Shown: positions 1-8,471 of the stretch, piece by piece
How the letters are laid out: the number at the start of each line of letters is the position of its first letter
Numbering within the stretch: the stretch's first letter is position 1
DNA from: an uncultured Ruminococcus sp.
Lineage (GTDB): Bacteria; Bacillota; Clostridia; Lachnospirales; Lachnospiraceae
NCBI GenBank assembly: GCA_946494335.1
Contig: CAMMBV010000030.1
Span: 1-44,579, forward strand
Direction: 5' to 3'
Length of the DNA stretch: 44,579 nt
Made by a program: the position numbers and the translations under genes
Notes under the pieces: generated by a model
What the model was told of the DNA's origin: nothing
Databases searched by the model: none
What the model saw: the letters and a program-made list of their open reading frames with translations, nothing else

Positions 1-88
1 GATTAGCTTCTGTATGAAACGCCAGAAATAAAATGCTTTTTTGCATTATATCATATTTGATTGACAGATGCTACTACAATGCATGTGT
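1..88. repeat. Direct repeat, copy A
   Basis: The first ~88 bases match 2302-2388 in the same orientation, with only scattered differences: about 55 bases are nearly identical and the rest is looser. The unit contains a short dyad (AATGC, six T, GCATT) that would act as a weak terminator-like hairpin on the minus strand, just past the stop codon of the gene ending at 111. The left boundary is not visible because the repeat touches the window edge. It brackets the sigma-factor/Rpn-remnant block together with copy B. Confidence 0.8.
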
Positions 89-110
89 TTCTATGGAAAG
101 AGAAATATAA

Positions 111-1106
111 TCACTCCAATGCCTGAAAAGAAAAAATATCAGCAAGCTTTTCCAGGGCATCTTTACTTAATTCAGGAGCAGGAACAGGTTGCCCTTCCAT
201 TTTTTCTTCTAACTTCCGGAGATTTTCATCACTGTAATACGCCATAACGTTAACTATAATCCAGAAATCATCTGTCTCATACATAATAATTCCATTCTCT
301 TTTTTATAAGACAGGAGGACTTCGTCTCCATATGCATTTGTATACACCCATTCCTCATACTCAGACACGTCACCCACAGACAGGCCTACCGTATCCAGAA
401 CCCCTTTAGCCGTGCACTTAAACTGGAATCCCACTAAATTATCTTCACAATAAGTCTGATGGCTATACAGGAAACTTCCGTCCGGATATCCATATATAGT
501 AGGACTGGCAAAATCAACACATACAGCACGGTCTTTTGCTTCCGGAATAAAGGAATCGATTTGCATTTTCCCCAACAGTTCCTCATACGTTTCATAAAAA
601 ATTCTATCTTCATGCAGTCGAAGTCCCCATTTATCAGCAATAGAATATAATTTCTCCTCCATTTCATCCGTAACTACTCCATAAATAGTGTCTAATGCCC
701 CGTACTTCTCCAAAGATGCGGCAGAATCTATCTTATACATCTCGTCATTTTCCCACACTTCCTGTACATAGTCTTCCCACTCCGCAGCCGCCTGATGTTC
801 CGGAGAAGTCTGATAGCTCCCGGAATATGTGACATCAGAAACTATTCCATATCTTTTTATTCTGCTGCTTCGGTCAGCTATTCCCCCTTCCAACGCCGCA
901 TATATAATTGTTGACGCAAGAAAGACCATACAGAATGCAAGTACTATATATCTGCGCATTCTCCGGCTGCTTTTCGTTCCTCCAGCTTTCACCATATTTG
1001 TTTCCCGGATAGTTTGATAAGCATCACTGATATGCTCTTCCACAGTGGCAGAAAGAGGAAACGTTTTTTTTAACTTTGCTTTATAAAAAATCAAATGCAT
1101 CATCAT
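111..1106 (-). CDS. Putative membrane-anchored anti-sigma factor / sigma-operon partner
   Basis: This 331-residue protein has a basic cytoplasmic N-terminus, one transmembrane segment at about residues 53-71, and a ~260-residue extracytoplasmic part rich in acidic and aromatic residues. I do not recognise a named domain in the outer part. Its start codon overlaps the stop of the ECF sigma gene (ATGA), so the two are translationally coupled. A single-pass protein in this position is usually the cognate anti-sigma factor, with the N-terminal ~50 residues holding the sigma factor. That role is inferred from context, because no zinc-binding ZAS motif is present. It could instead be a sigma-controlled surface protein. 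Copy A of the direct repeat begins within ~25 bases of its stop. Confidence 0.65.
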   Translation of the reverse strand: MMMHLIFYKAKLKKTFPLSATVEEHISDAYQTIRETNMVKAGGTKSSRRMRRYIVLAFCMVFLASTIIYAALEGGIADRSSRIKRYGIVSDVTYSGSYQTSPEHQAAAEWEDYVQEVWENDEMYKIDSAASLEKYGALDTIYGVVTDEMEEKLYSIADKWGLRLHEDRIFYETYEELLGKMQIDSFIPEAKDRAVCVDFASPTIYGYPDGSFLYSHQTYCEDNLVGFQFKCTAKGVLDTVGLSVGDVSEYEEWVYTNAYGDEVLLSYKKENGIIMYETDDFWIIVNVMAYYSDENLRKLEEKMEGQPVPAPELSKDALEKLADIFSFQALE

Positions 1107-1636
1107 TCATTAACCTCCTCATGATCAGGTAAAACATTGGATACTCGATACGCTTTTTTTAAAAGAACCTTTCCGCGCCGCAGTCTTGTACTGACTGTAT
1201 TTTCATTTATTTCCAGAATCTCAGAAATTTCCCGAATACGAAAACCATAGACACAATTCAGAACAATAATAGCTCTATATTTGTCATCCAGGCGATTGAT
1301 GACATCCCAAAATTCTATTAAATGTTCATCATAAATTTCCGACTGATTGTCTGTAAAGTCCGTTTCCACGCATACTCTCCTTTGATTACTTCGCAGAATA
1401 TCCCTGCAATGGTTGATAAGAATTTTTATCATCCAGGTTTTAAAAAAAGCTGGATTTCTCAGAGTATGTAAATTCTTATAACAAGACAGTATCGTCTCCT
1501 GTAAAGCGTCCCCAATATCTTCCTCCGAGTTAAGATAACACCTGGCGATTTTATACATTTGAAGCTTATTTTTTTCAATAATGGCAACAAATGCATCCTT
1601 GTCTCCTCTAAGAGCTTTGTTTACTAATTTTTTCAT
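1103..1636 (-). CDS. ECF-type RNA polymerase sigma factor (sigma-70 family)
   Basis: This is a 177-residue extracytoplasmic-function sigma factor. Region 2 is seen around residues 15-80, with the DALQET stretch typical of region 2.2 and the FKTWMIKI stretch of region 2.4. Region 4 follows at about 115-165, with an HTH reading FRIREISEILEINENTVSTRLRRG. An upstream ATG exists at 1657, but it lacks a ribosome site. The ATG at 1636 is preceded by GGAG at a spacing of 8, so I chose that start. It is the first gene of a two-gene operon with the membrane protein that follows. An ECF-type promoter lies ~60 bp upstream, suggesting autoregulation. The inducing signal cannot be read from sequence. Confidence 0.9.
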   Translation of the reverse strand: MKKLVNKALRGDKDAFVAIIEKNKLQMYKIARCYLNSEEDIGDALQETILSCYKNLHTLRNPAFFKTWMIKILINHCRDILRSNQRRVCVETDFTDNQSEIYDEHLIEFWDVINRLDDKYRAIIVLNCVYGFRIREISEILEINENTVSTRLRRGKVLLKKAYRVSNVLPDHEEVNE

Positions 1637-1695
1637 TTCATTTTCTCCAGATAACATTATTTCAGAAACACGGATCCGTTTAATCTTACATATAT

Positions 1696-1724
1696 TAGAC
1701 GATATACTATCGGATTTTCGTTCA
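1696..1724 (-). promoter_or_regulatory. Candidate ECF-sigma promoter (TGAACG - N17 - CGTCTA)
   Basis: Reading the minus strand, TGAACG is followed after 17 bases by CGTCTA. This matches the general ECF promoter pattern (AAC-containing -35, CGTC -10). It sits ~60 bases before the sigma gene start, as expected if the sigma factor transcribes its own operon. No convincing sigma-A promoter overlaps it. Confidence 0.6.
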
Positions 1725-1752
1725 GAAACAAACTATCTTTTATCGATTTTTA

Positions 1753-1798
1753 CGCAAAAATACAGCTGATTGCTTCTTTTGGTAACCAATCAGCTGTA
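1753..1798 (-). terminator. Intrinsic terminator after the Rpn remnant
   Basis: A 12-bp perfect stem (1761-1772 with 1787-1798, loop of 14) is followed on the minus strand by a TTTTT tract. It ends transcription coming from the Rpn-type remnant and insulates the sigma operon. Confidence 0.75.
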
Positions 1799-1825
1799 TC
1801 TGTCAGTGTCTGTTATTTTCTGATT

Positions 1826-2080
1826 TTATTTCTCTTCCTCTTCCATCAGCCTTTTTACCGTCTTCTCCTCTTCTTCCAGCATATCCGCTATCTCCGACAG
1901 TGTCAGACCTTTTTCCAGTTTTTTTCTGATTTGTTTTCTCAAAATCTCCTCACGTCCAAAAAGGCGGCCTTTTTCCAATCCTTCCTCCAGACCCAGGCGG
2001 TGCCCATCTTCCCAGCTCTCCTCTTTCTCCTGCCTCATATGCTTTTCTGCATCGTATTCGTATATGCTCACATGTATCAC
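1826..2080 (-). pseudogene. C-terminal remnant of an Rpn-family PD-(D/E)XK nuclease/transposase
   Basis: These ~84 residues correspond to the variable tail of Rpn-type proteins common in Lachnospiraceae. They show a YEYDAEKHMRQEKEE segment, a charged Gly/Glu repeat (GHRLGLEEGLEKGRLFGREE), and a terminal helix resembling KKLEKGLTLSEIADMLEEEE. The catalytic PD-(D/E)XK domain (about 200 residues) is absent. An in-frame stop lies only a few codons upstream of the first usable codon (GTG). I therefore read this as a truncated relic. Whether the remaining tail is still expressed is unknown. Confidence 0.7.
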
Positions 2081-2301
2081 CTCCGCCGTTTTTCATTTGA
2101 CCGATTAACCATAAGATAAAACCTCCTTTTGCATGGGCGCAGGAGATTTCACCTTTGAAAACTGTCTGTCTTCTCCTGGAAATCTCTCTGCTTTTTAAAT
2201 GGGAACTAAATAAGCATTGAGATTTCCAGACATGGCCGGGATTTTTCTTATTATATATAAAACATCCCGGAAGACTTGATATTTACAGATATGATTTCAT
2301 A

Positions 2302-2388
2302 GATTAGCTTCTGTATGAAACGCCAGAAACAAAATGCTTTTTTGCATTATATCATAATTATTTGATAAATGCTACCGCAATATATTTT
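2302..2388. repeat. Direct repeat, copy B
   Basis: This is the second copy of the window-start repeat, in the same orientation about 2.3 kb away. The first 28 bases are identical to copy A. The internal AATGC-T6-GCATT dyad is conserved, and the 3' third is diverged. Confidence 0.8.
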
Positions 2389-2397
2389 TCGTTCCGC

Positions 2398-2445
2398 AGA
2401 AAAACCGCCCTTCAATTTTTTGATTTTCTCGAAGGGCGGCCTTTT
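2398..2445 (-). terminator. Intrinsic terminator of the trp-rarA transcript (bidirectional)
   Basis: CCGCCCTTC (2405-2413) pairs with GAAGGGCGG (2431-2439). T-runs follow the stem on both strands. It lies just beyond the last gene of the minus-strand trpEGDCBA-rarA operon and is the first strong terminator met after trpE. Confidence 0.85.
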
Positions 2446-2463
2446 TTCTCACTGTATTCTCTT

Positions 2464-2730
2464 TTATTCTGCTGCCTGTCTCTGGCACTGGCGGATTATG
2501 TACTGTGCTGTTTCTACATCTTCCTCATTGACATACACATAATACATAATTTCCAGATCAATTTTCTCGCCGATCTGCCCCAGAAGGGTGCCGGATCTGC
2601 GGTTTTGGGTCCCCATATTCACTGTTTTGGTTTCATAGGGAATTTTCTTTTGCTTCAGAGCGCTTATGACAAATCCAAACAGTTCCACATCACTGGTCAA
2701 AAAAACTTCTTTCTTCCTATTAAAGAACAT
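2464..2730 (-). CDS. Small DUF2007-like protein (putative signal-transducing fold)
   Basis: This is an 88-residue soluble protein beginning MFFNRKKEVFLTSDVE. It has a ferredoxin-like alpha/beta pattern and the ending YYVYVNEEDVETAQYIIRQC that is usual in small DUF2007-type proteins, whose function is not established. The ATG chosen has GGGAGG six bases upstream; an in-frame TTG two codons earlier is less likely. It follows rarA by 87 bases and precedes the operon terminator, so it is probably the last cistron of the trp transcript. Confidence 0.6.
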   Translation of the reverse strand: MFFNRKKEVFLTSDVELFGFVISALKQKKIPYETKTVNMGTQNRRSGTLLGQIGEKIDLEIMYYVYVNEEDVETAQYIIRQCQRQAAE

Positions 2731-2817
2731 ATCCAACCTCCCAGTATCCTGCTGTCGTCTGCTTCCTTTGTCACAATTATAGCATTTATCCTGCTTGGGC
2801 GCATCTTCTTTTTATTT

Positions 2818-4149
2818 TTATATCGAGTTATGTTCTTCTTTCCAGCGAAGAATATTCTCCAGCTTTTCTTTCACTTCCCGCTCCGTTCCCTCTTCCGTGG
2901 GCTCATAATACCTTCTGCCTTTCAGCCCATCTGGCAGACACTGCATGGCGCTTATCTTTTCTTTGGTATCATGGGCGTAAATATATCCTTTACCATAATC
3001 CAGTTCCTTCATAAGTCCGGTGGGCGCATTTCGGATCTGCAGCGGAACCGGCTGCGCCGGCATATTCCGGATATCCTCCTTGCAGCTTTCACAAGCTCGG
3101 TACAGTGCGTTGGATTTTGGCGCCATGGACAGATAAACCACCGCGTGGGTCAGATGCACATCGCACTCGGGCATCCCCAGAAAATGACAGGCCTGATAAG
3201 TATCCACCGCAACCTGCAGCGCATGGGAATCCGCCATGCCCACATCCTCGCTGGCAAAGCGTACCAGCCTGCGGGCAATATAAAGCGGGTCTTCTCCCCC
3301 GTCCAGCATCCGGCACATCCAGTAAACAGCCGCGTCCGGATCACTGTTTCGCATGGATTTGTGAAGAGCGGAAATCAGATTATAGTGTTCCTCCCCGTTT
3401 TTGTCGTACAGAAGGGATCTTCGGTTCATACACTGAGACAAAATTTCTTCATCCACGCAGATACTTCCCTGACTGTCCATACGTCCGTTCAGCACAGCCA
3501 TCTCCAGGGTATTCAGCGCGGTCCTTGCATCTCCGTTGGCAAAACGGGCGATAGAGCGCAGCCAGGAATCTTCCATCGCAATTTTCAGATTGCCAAAGCC
3601 TTTGGGACTTCTCATGGCATGCTTGAGGAGTTCATACAGATCCTCTTCTTCCAGCGGCTTCAGGATAAACACCTTACACCTGGACAAAAGCGCAGAGTTG
3701 ATTTCAAAGGATGGATTTTCCGTGGTGGCCCCCACCAGTATGATACTTCCCTTTTCCACATAAGGGAGAAAGGCATCCTGCTGCGCCTTATTAAAACGAT
3801 GAATCTCATCTGCAAAAAGGAGCGTGCGAATCCCCATCCTGCGGTTTCCCTCCGCCTGACTCATCACCTCTTTTATCTCTTTGATGCCGCTGGTCACAGC
3901 GGAAAATTCCACAAAATCCGCCCGGGTCTGCCGGGCGATGATTCGGGCCAGGGTGGTTTTTCCCACACCGGGAGGTCCCCAGAAAATCATGGAGGAAATC
4001 TGATCCTTCTCAATCAGCGTTCTTAAAATTTTCCCCTGGCCGATCAGATGCTTCTGCCCCACGTATTCTTCCAGCGTCTCGGGTCTTAATCGGCTGGCCA
4101 GCGGCGCTGCTGTTTCCCGATTATCAAACAGACTCATCTGCTCCATCAT
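2818..4149 (-). CDS. rarA: Replication-associated recombination protein A (RarA/MgsA AAA+ ATPase)
   Basis: This 443-residue clamp-loader-like AAA+ ATPase is thought to act at stalled replication forks as a tetramer with SSB. Visible features are the N-terminal MSLFDNR and [13 protein letters not shown] segments and Walker [10 protein letters not shown] at 58-66. Walker B LLFADE follows at about 110-115, with the sensor-1 stretch [12 protein letters not shown]. The C-terminal half is of the MgsA type. Length matches the family (about 430-450). The start codon lies inside trpA, overlapping by 26 bases, and has GGAGG upstream. Expression is therefore tied to the trp transcript unless an internal promoter exists. 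Confidence 0.95.
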   Translation of the reverse strand: MMEQMSLFDNRETAAPLASRLRPETLEEYVGQKHLIGQGKILRTLIEKDQISSMIFWGPPGVGKTTLARIIARQTRADFVEFSAVTSGIKEIKEVMSQAEGNRRMGIRTLLFADEIHRFNKAQQDAFLPYVEKGSIILVGATTENPSFEINSALLSRCKVFILKPLEEEDLYELLKHAMRSPKGFGNLKIAMEDSWLRSIARFANGDARTALNTLEMAVLNGRMDSQGSICVDEEILSQCMNRRSLLYDKNGEEHYNLISALHKSMRNSDPDAAVYWMCRMLDGGEDPLYIARRLVRFASEDVGMADSHALQVAVDTYQACHFLGMPECDVHLTHAVVYLSMAPKSNALYRACESCKEDIRNMPAQPVPLQIRNAPTGLMKELDYGKGYIYAHDTKEKISAMQCLPDGLKGRRYYEPTEEGTEREVKEKLENILRWKEEHNSI

Positions 4150-4921
4150 AACCGATCGCCTCCACCATGCTTTTTACATACGCTTTTACCTGGGAAACAC
4201 AGTCTTCTTTGTATTTTTCACACAGCTTCACGATGGCTGATCCCACGATCACGCCGTCCGCGCTGGCTGCCATCTCTTTCGCCTGTTCCGGCGTAGAAAT
4301 ACCAAAGCCCACCGCACAGGGAATATCTTTTTCTTCCTTTACCAGCCGTATCATACTGTCCACATCGGTGGTAATGGAGGATCGTACCCCGGTAACGCCC
4401 AGAGAGGAAACACAGTATACAAAGCCCTGTGCCTCTTTCGCAATCATCCGGATCCGTTCATGGGAAGTGGGCGCAATCAGTGAAATAAAATCAAGACCAT
4501 AGCTGCTGCATACCTGCGCAAACTCTTCTTTCTCTTCAAATGGCACATCCGGCAGAATCAGGCCGTCCATGCCAAGTCCGGCTGCCCTTTTGATAAAACG
4601 TTCTGTCCCGTAAGAAAATACCACGTTGGCATAGGTCATAAACACCATAGGTATGGAAGTATTTTTTCGGATTCTCTCCACCATGTCAAAAATCAGGTCT
4701 GTGGTGACGCCGCCGGACAGCGCCCGGACATTGGCAGCCTGGATGACCGGTCCTTCCGCCGTGGGATCCGAAAAAGGAATGCCAAGCTCGATAAGTCCCG
4801 CCCCGGCTTCTTCCATGGCATATACCAGTTTCTCCGTCACTTCCAGGGACGGATCCCCGCATGTGATGAAGGGAATAAATGCTTTCCCTTTTTTAAATAC
4901 CTCTGCGATCTGACTACTCAT
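4124..4921 (-). CDS. trpA: Tryptophan synthase alpha chain
   Basis: TrpA (265 residues) cleaves indole-3-glycerol phosphate and passes indole to TrpB. The barrel motif [14 protein letters not shown] is present, with catalytic Glu45. The position equivalent to E. coli Asp60 is Glu56 here (TAEGP instead of LADGP), a conservative change. The phosphate-binding loops GVTGVRS and GFGIS are intact. The true start is the ATG at 4921, preceded by GGGGAGG and overlapping the trpB stop by eight bases, so the two subunits are translationally coupled. A longer in-frame reading from 4957 is unlikely. Confidence 0.96.
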   Translation of the reverse strand: MSSQIAEVFKKGKAFIPFITCGDPSLEVTEKLVYAMEEAGAGLIELGIPFSDPTAEGPVIQAANVRALSGGVTTDLIFDMVERIRKNTSIPMVFMTYANVVFSYGTERFIKRAAGLGMDGLILPDVPFEEKEEFAQVCSSYGLDFISLIAPTSHERIRMIAKEAQGFVYCVSSLGVTGVRSSITTDVDSMIRLVKEEKDIPCAVGFGISTPEQAKEMAASADGVIVGSAIVKLCEKYKEDCVSQVKAYVKSMVEAIGYDGADESV

Positions 4922-6098
4922 AGATATCCTCCCCTCTGTAACGGGCGATGGCCGCACAGTCTTTATCTCCCCGTCCGGAAATGGTAATAACCACGATCTG
5001 ATCTTTCTTCATCGTGGGCACCAGCTTTCTTGCATAGGCGACTGCATGGGCGCTCTCAATGGCAGGAATGATCCCTTCTGTTCTGGAAAGATACTCGAAG
5101 GCCTCCACCGCTTCTGTATCCGTCACCGGCACATACTGAGCTCTTCCTGTATCATACAGATGAGCGTGCTCCGGTCCGATTCCCGGATAATCAAGGCCGG
5201 CGGAAATGGAATATACCGGCGCGATCTGACCGTATTCATCCTGGCAGAAATAGGATTTCATGCCGTGGAAAATCCCCAGCTTCCCGGTGGATATGGTAGC
5301 TGCCGTCTCCGCCGTATTTACCCCGCGGCCGGCCGCCTCGCAGCCGATGAGCTGCACGTTTTTCTCCTCAATAAAATGATAGAAGGTACCGATTGCATTG
5401 GAGCCGCCTCCTACGCATGCCATTACCACATCCGGAAGTTTTCCTTCTTTTTCCAGCATCTGCGCTTTGATTTCCCGGGAAATCACGGCCTGAAAATCCC
5501 GTACAATGGTGGGGAAAGGATGGGGACCCATGACGGAGCCCAGCACATAGTGCGTGTCCTCAATCCGGCTGGTCCACTCCCGCATGGTCTCCGATACTGC
5601 ATCCTTTAAGGTGGCGGTTCCGGAGGTCACAGGATTCACCTTTGCTCCCAGCAGACGCATCCGGTATACGTTCAGCGCCTGACGTCTGGTATCCTCTTCT
5701 CCCATAAATATTTCACATTCCATTCCCATCAGGGCGGCGGCTGTAGCAGTGGCCACGCCGTGCTGACCGGCTCCTGTCTCCGCAATCACCCGGGTCTTTC
5801 CCATTTTTTTCGCCAGCAGCACCTGCCCCAGCACGTTGTTGATTTTGTGAGAGCCGGTATGATTTAAATCCTCCCGTTTCAGATATACCTTCGCTCCTCC
5901 CAGATCTTTTGTCATGTGCTCTGCATAGTACAGCCGTGAGGGCCGTCCCGCATATTCATTCAGAAGTTCCGTCAGCTCACGGTTAAACTGCGGATCATTT
6001 TTATAGTGATTGTAGGCTTCTTCCAGCTCCAGAACCGCATTCATCAGCGTTTCCGGAATATACTGGCCGCCGTGTATTCCAAATCTTCCTTTTGACAT
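4914..6098 (-). CDS. trpB: Tryptophan synthase beta chain
   Basis: TrpB (394 residues) condenses indole with serine using PLP. The Schiff-base lysine is Lys85 in HTGSHKINN. The phosphate-binding glycine loop ([12 protein letters not shown]) and the C-terminal SGRGDKD motif are present. It is the TrpB1 type that pairs with TrpA, consistent with its overlap with trpA. AAAGGAG lies upstream of the ATG. Only 15 bases separate it from trpC, the place where trpF normally sits. Confidence 0.97.
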   Translation of the reverse strand: MSKGRFGIHGGQYIPETLMNAVLELEEAYNHYKNDPQFNRELTELLNEYAGRPSRLYYAEHMTKDLGGAKVYLKREDLNHTGSHKINNVLGQVLLAKKMGKTRVIAETGAGQHGVATATAAALMGMECEIFMGEEDTRRQALNVYRMRLLGAKVNPVTSGTATLKDAVSETMREWTSRIEDTHYVLGSVMGPHPFPTIVRDFQAVISREIKAQMLEKEGKLPDVVMACVGGGSNAIGTFYHFIEEKNVQLIGCEAAGRGVNTAETAATISTGKLGIFHGMKSYFCQDEYGQIAPVYSISAGLDYPGIGPEHAHLYDTGRAQYVPVTDTEAVEAFEYLSRTEGIIPAIESAHAVAYARKLVPTMKKDQIVVITISGRGDKDCAAIARYRGEDIYE

Positions 6099-6113
6099 TT
6101 GTCTTTTTCTCCT

Positions 6114-6893
6114 TTATCCCATTTGACCGTCCAGCGCTTTCAGCGCCGCCTTCTTATCCGGACTTTTCATCAGCGTTTCTCCGATCAGAACCGCATCCAC
6201 CTCATTTTCATACAGTCTTTTGATATCTTCAAAGCTGCGGATGCCGCTTTCCGACACAAAGACCACGTCTTTTGGGGCCATACGCCTTAAGCGGATGCTG
6301 TTGTTCACATCTACCTGGAAGGTTTTCAGATCCCGGTTATTGACGCCGATGATGTTTGCTCCTGCCTTCAGGGCCCGCTCCATTTCTCTCTCATCGTGGG
6401 TTTCCACCAGCGCATCCAAAGACAGCTCTTTCGCCAGCTGATAAAAGTCTTTCAGCTGGTGATCGTCCAGCAACGAACAGATCAGCAGGACCGCTGATGC
6501 TCCCAGCACATTGGCCTGATAGATCATGTATTCATCCACCGTAAAATCTTTTCGCAGCACAGGAATCGTCACAGATGCGGCAATCTCTTCCAGATACCGG
6601 TCCGCCCCCTGAAAATAAAAGGGCTCCGTCAGACAGGAGATGGCGCTGGCGCCGGCTTCTTCGTACTCCCTGGCAATGGAAAGATAAGGAAAATCAGGAG
6701 CAATGAGTCCCTTGGAGGGCGACGCTTTTTTCACTTCGCAGATGTAGGACATCCTCTCTTTTTTTAACGCCTTTAAAAATCTTTCCTTTTCCTGTTCTTT
6801 TACTTTCGTCTTCAGCAGGCTTAAGGGAACCTGCCGCTTTTCTTCCCGAATCCGTTCTTTTGTCTTTTTTTCTATTTCTTCCAGTATGTTCAT
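6114..6893 (-). CDS. trpC: Indole-3-glycerol phosphate synthase
   Basis: TrpC (259 residues) closes CdRP to indole-3-glycerol phosphate. Key motifs are [11 protein letters not shown] at 52-62 (catalytic Glu53 and Lys55), RKDF with Lys115, and VETH, GVNNRDL and SESGI. It has the size of a monofunctional enzyme, and no PRA isomerase domain is fused to it. The start overlaps the trpD stop (ATGA). Confidence 0.96.
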   Translation of the reverse strand: MNILEEIEKKTKERIREEKRQVPLSLLKTKVKEQEKERFLKALKKERMSYICEVKKASPSKGLIAPDFPYLSIAREYEEAGASAISCLTEPFYFQGADRYLEEIAASVTIPVLRKDFTVDEYMIYQANVLGASAVLLICSLLDDHQLKDFYQLAKELSLDALVETHDEREMERALKAGANIIGVNNRDLKTFQVDVNNSIRLRRMAPKDVVFVSESGIRSFEDIKRLYENEVDAVLIGETLMKSPDKKAALKALDGQMG

Positions 6894-7900
6894 GCGTTGC
6901 TCTCCCGGATAAATTCCTCCAGCTTGGCGGCTGCTGCGCCGCTGTCGATCAGCTCTTCGGCCATCCTTACGCCTTCTTCTATTGTACCTGTTTTTCCCGT
7001 AATGTAAAGAGATGCGCCTGCATTCAAGCAGACTGCCTGCCGTTTTGCTCCCCGCTCTGTTCCGTTCAAGATGGCTTTGGTGATTTTCGCATTTTCTTCA
7101 GGAGTTCCCCCCTGCAGCTCTTCCTTTTCACATCGTGTGTATCCGAACTGCTCTGGGGTGAGTACATAAGACTGGAACCATCCGTCCCGAATTTCGCATA
7201 CGGACGTGGGGGCGCTCATGGAAATCTCGTCCAGGCTGTCCTGGCCGTACACCACCATGCCTCTTGTCACTCCCAGTTTCATCATAACCTGTGCCAGCGG
7301 CTCTACCAGAGCTTCATCAAAAACACCCATCAGCTCCATATTGGCGCCTGCCGGATTGCTCAACGGTCCCAGAATGTTGAATACAGTCCGGATGCCCAGC
7401 TCCCGGCGCACCGGCGCCACATATTTCATAGCGATGTGGTAATTCTGAGCAAACAGGAAGCAGAGATTAATTTCTTTCAGAAGCTGTGCGCTGCGCTCCG
7501 GAGAAATAGTGATTTTCACCCCCAGCGCTTCCAGCACATCCGCCGCGCCGGACTTGGAGGACGCCGCCCGGTTTCCGTGTTTTGCCACGGGAACGCCTCC
7601 GGCGGCGATGACCAGGGAAGCTGTGGTGGAGATGTTAAAGGAGTTGGATCCGTCTCCGCCCGTCCCTACGATCTCCAGCACATCCATATCATGGAGCAGT
7701 TTGATACAATGGGCCCTCATGCCGGCCGCAGACGCGGTTATCTCCTCAATGGTCTCTCCTTTCAGGGATAATGCGGTCAGATAGGCGGACATCTGTACCG
7801 GCGTGGCCTCGCCGCCCATGATTTCGTTCATGACCGCTTCCGCTTCCTGATAAGACAGATTTTCTTTTTTGCTTAATTTAACGATGGCTTCTTTAATCAT
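6890..7900 (-). CDS. trpD: Anthranilate phosphoribosyltransferase
   Basis: TrpD (336 residues) transfers the phosphoribosyl group of PRPP to anthranilate. The PRPP-binding GTGGDG loop lies at 79-84 and KHGNR at 107-111, followed by the [14 protein letters not shown] anthranilate site. It is not fused to the glutamine amidotransferase, unlike the enterobacterial protein. It overlaps trpG by eight bases and trpC by four. Confidence 0.96.
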   Translation of the reverse strand: MIKEAIVKLSKKENLSYQEAEAVMNEIMGGEATPVQMSAYLTALSLKGETIEEITASAAGMRAHCIKLLHDMDVLEIVGTGGDGSNSFNISTTASLVIAAGGVPVAKHGNRAASSKSGAADVLEALGVKITISPERSAQLLKEINLCFLFAQNYHIAMKYVAPVRRELGIRTVFNILGPLSNPAGANMELMGVFDEALVEPLAQVMMKLGVTRGMVVYGQDSLDEISMSAPTSVCEIRDGWFQSYVLTPEQFGYTRCEKEELQGGTPEENAKITKAILNGTERGAKRQAVCLNAGASLYITGKTGTIEEGVRMAEELIDSGAAAAKLEEFIRESNA

Positions 7901-8471
7901 TTCTCACTACCTCCATAAAATTCTCTATCATTTTTCTTCCGTCCGGCGTCATTACCGATTCCGGATGGAACTGGACGCCAAATACAGGATATTCTTTATG
8001 TTCCACCGCCATGATCTCTTCGTCCTCTGACTTTGCCGTCACCCTCAGACAGGAGGGCAGCTTTTGTTCCAGTGCGGCCAGAGAGTGGTACCGGGCCGCC
8101 GGGAATTCCCGGCCAAGTCCCTGAAACAGAAGGTTTTTGTCAGTCTGATATATGGTTTTTTTCTTTCCGTGCATCAGCTCTTTCGCATAGGAAACTTTCC
8201 CTCCAAAGGCTTCGCAGATGGCCTGATGCCCCAGGCACACGCCCAGTATGGGGATTTTCCCGGCAAAATGGTGAATGGCCGGGATACAGATGCCTGCATT
8301 TTCCGGCCGGCCAGGACCCGGCGAAAGCACAAGAGCTTCCGGCTTTATGCTCTCTATTTCTTCCAGCGACAGTTCATCGTTTCGAATCACACGGATATCC
8401 GGTGTAACCGCCCCCAAAAGCTGATACAGATTATAAGAAAAGCTGTCGTAATTATCAATTAACAATATCAT
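7893..8471 (-). CDS. trpG: Anthranilate synthase component II (glutamine amidotransferase)
   Basis: This class I amidotransferase (192 residues) supplies ammonia to TrpE. The nucleophile is Cys79 in GVCLGHQ, and the His169/Glu171 pair lies in FHPES. Proteins of this type may also serve PabB, but no pab gene is nearby and its overlap with trpE (ATGA) points to the tryptophan pathway. Confidence 0.95.
   Translation of the reverse strand: MILLIDNYDSFSYNLYQLLGAVTPDIRVIRNDELSLEEIESIKPEALVLSPGPGRPENAGICIPAIHHFAGKIPILGVCLGHQAICEAFGGKVSYAKELMHGKKKTIYQTDKNLLFQGLGREFPAARYHSLAALEQKLPSCLRVTAKSEDEEIMAVEHKEYPVFGVQFHPESVMTPDGRKMIENFMEVVRND

Larger units (their letters stand above)
2081..2463. other. Non-coding stretch between the Rpn remnant and the end of the trp transcript
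   Basis: No supported gene is present here. The stretch holds an interrupted dyad (ATCCCGG/CCGGGAT arms at 2236-2242 and 2264-2270), copy B of the direct repeat, and the terminator of the trp-rarA transcript. The segment 2106-2235 contains several GGAAATCTC/GAGATTTC-type half-repeats but no recognisable element. Confidence 0.5.

Noticed and set aside
2362-4026. A 554-codon plus-strand open frame opposite rarA
   Set aside because: It runs antisense to a clear rarA, has no recognisable domain, and its His/Ser/Pro-rich composition is that of a codon-bias shadow.
6099-6893. trpF hidden inside or fused to trpC
   Set aside because: TrpC has monofunctional length, and only 15 bases separate it from trpB.
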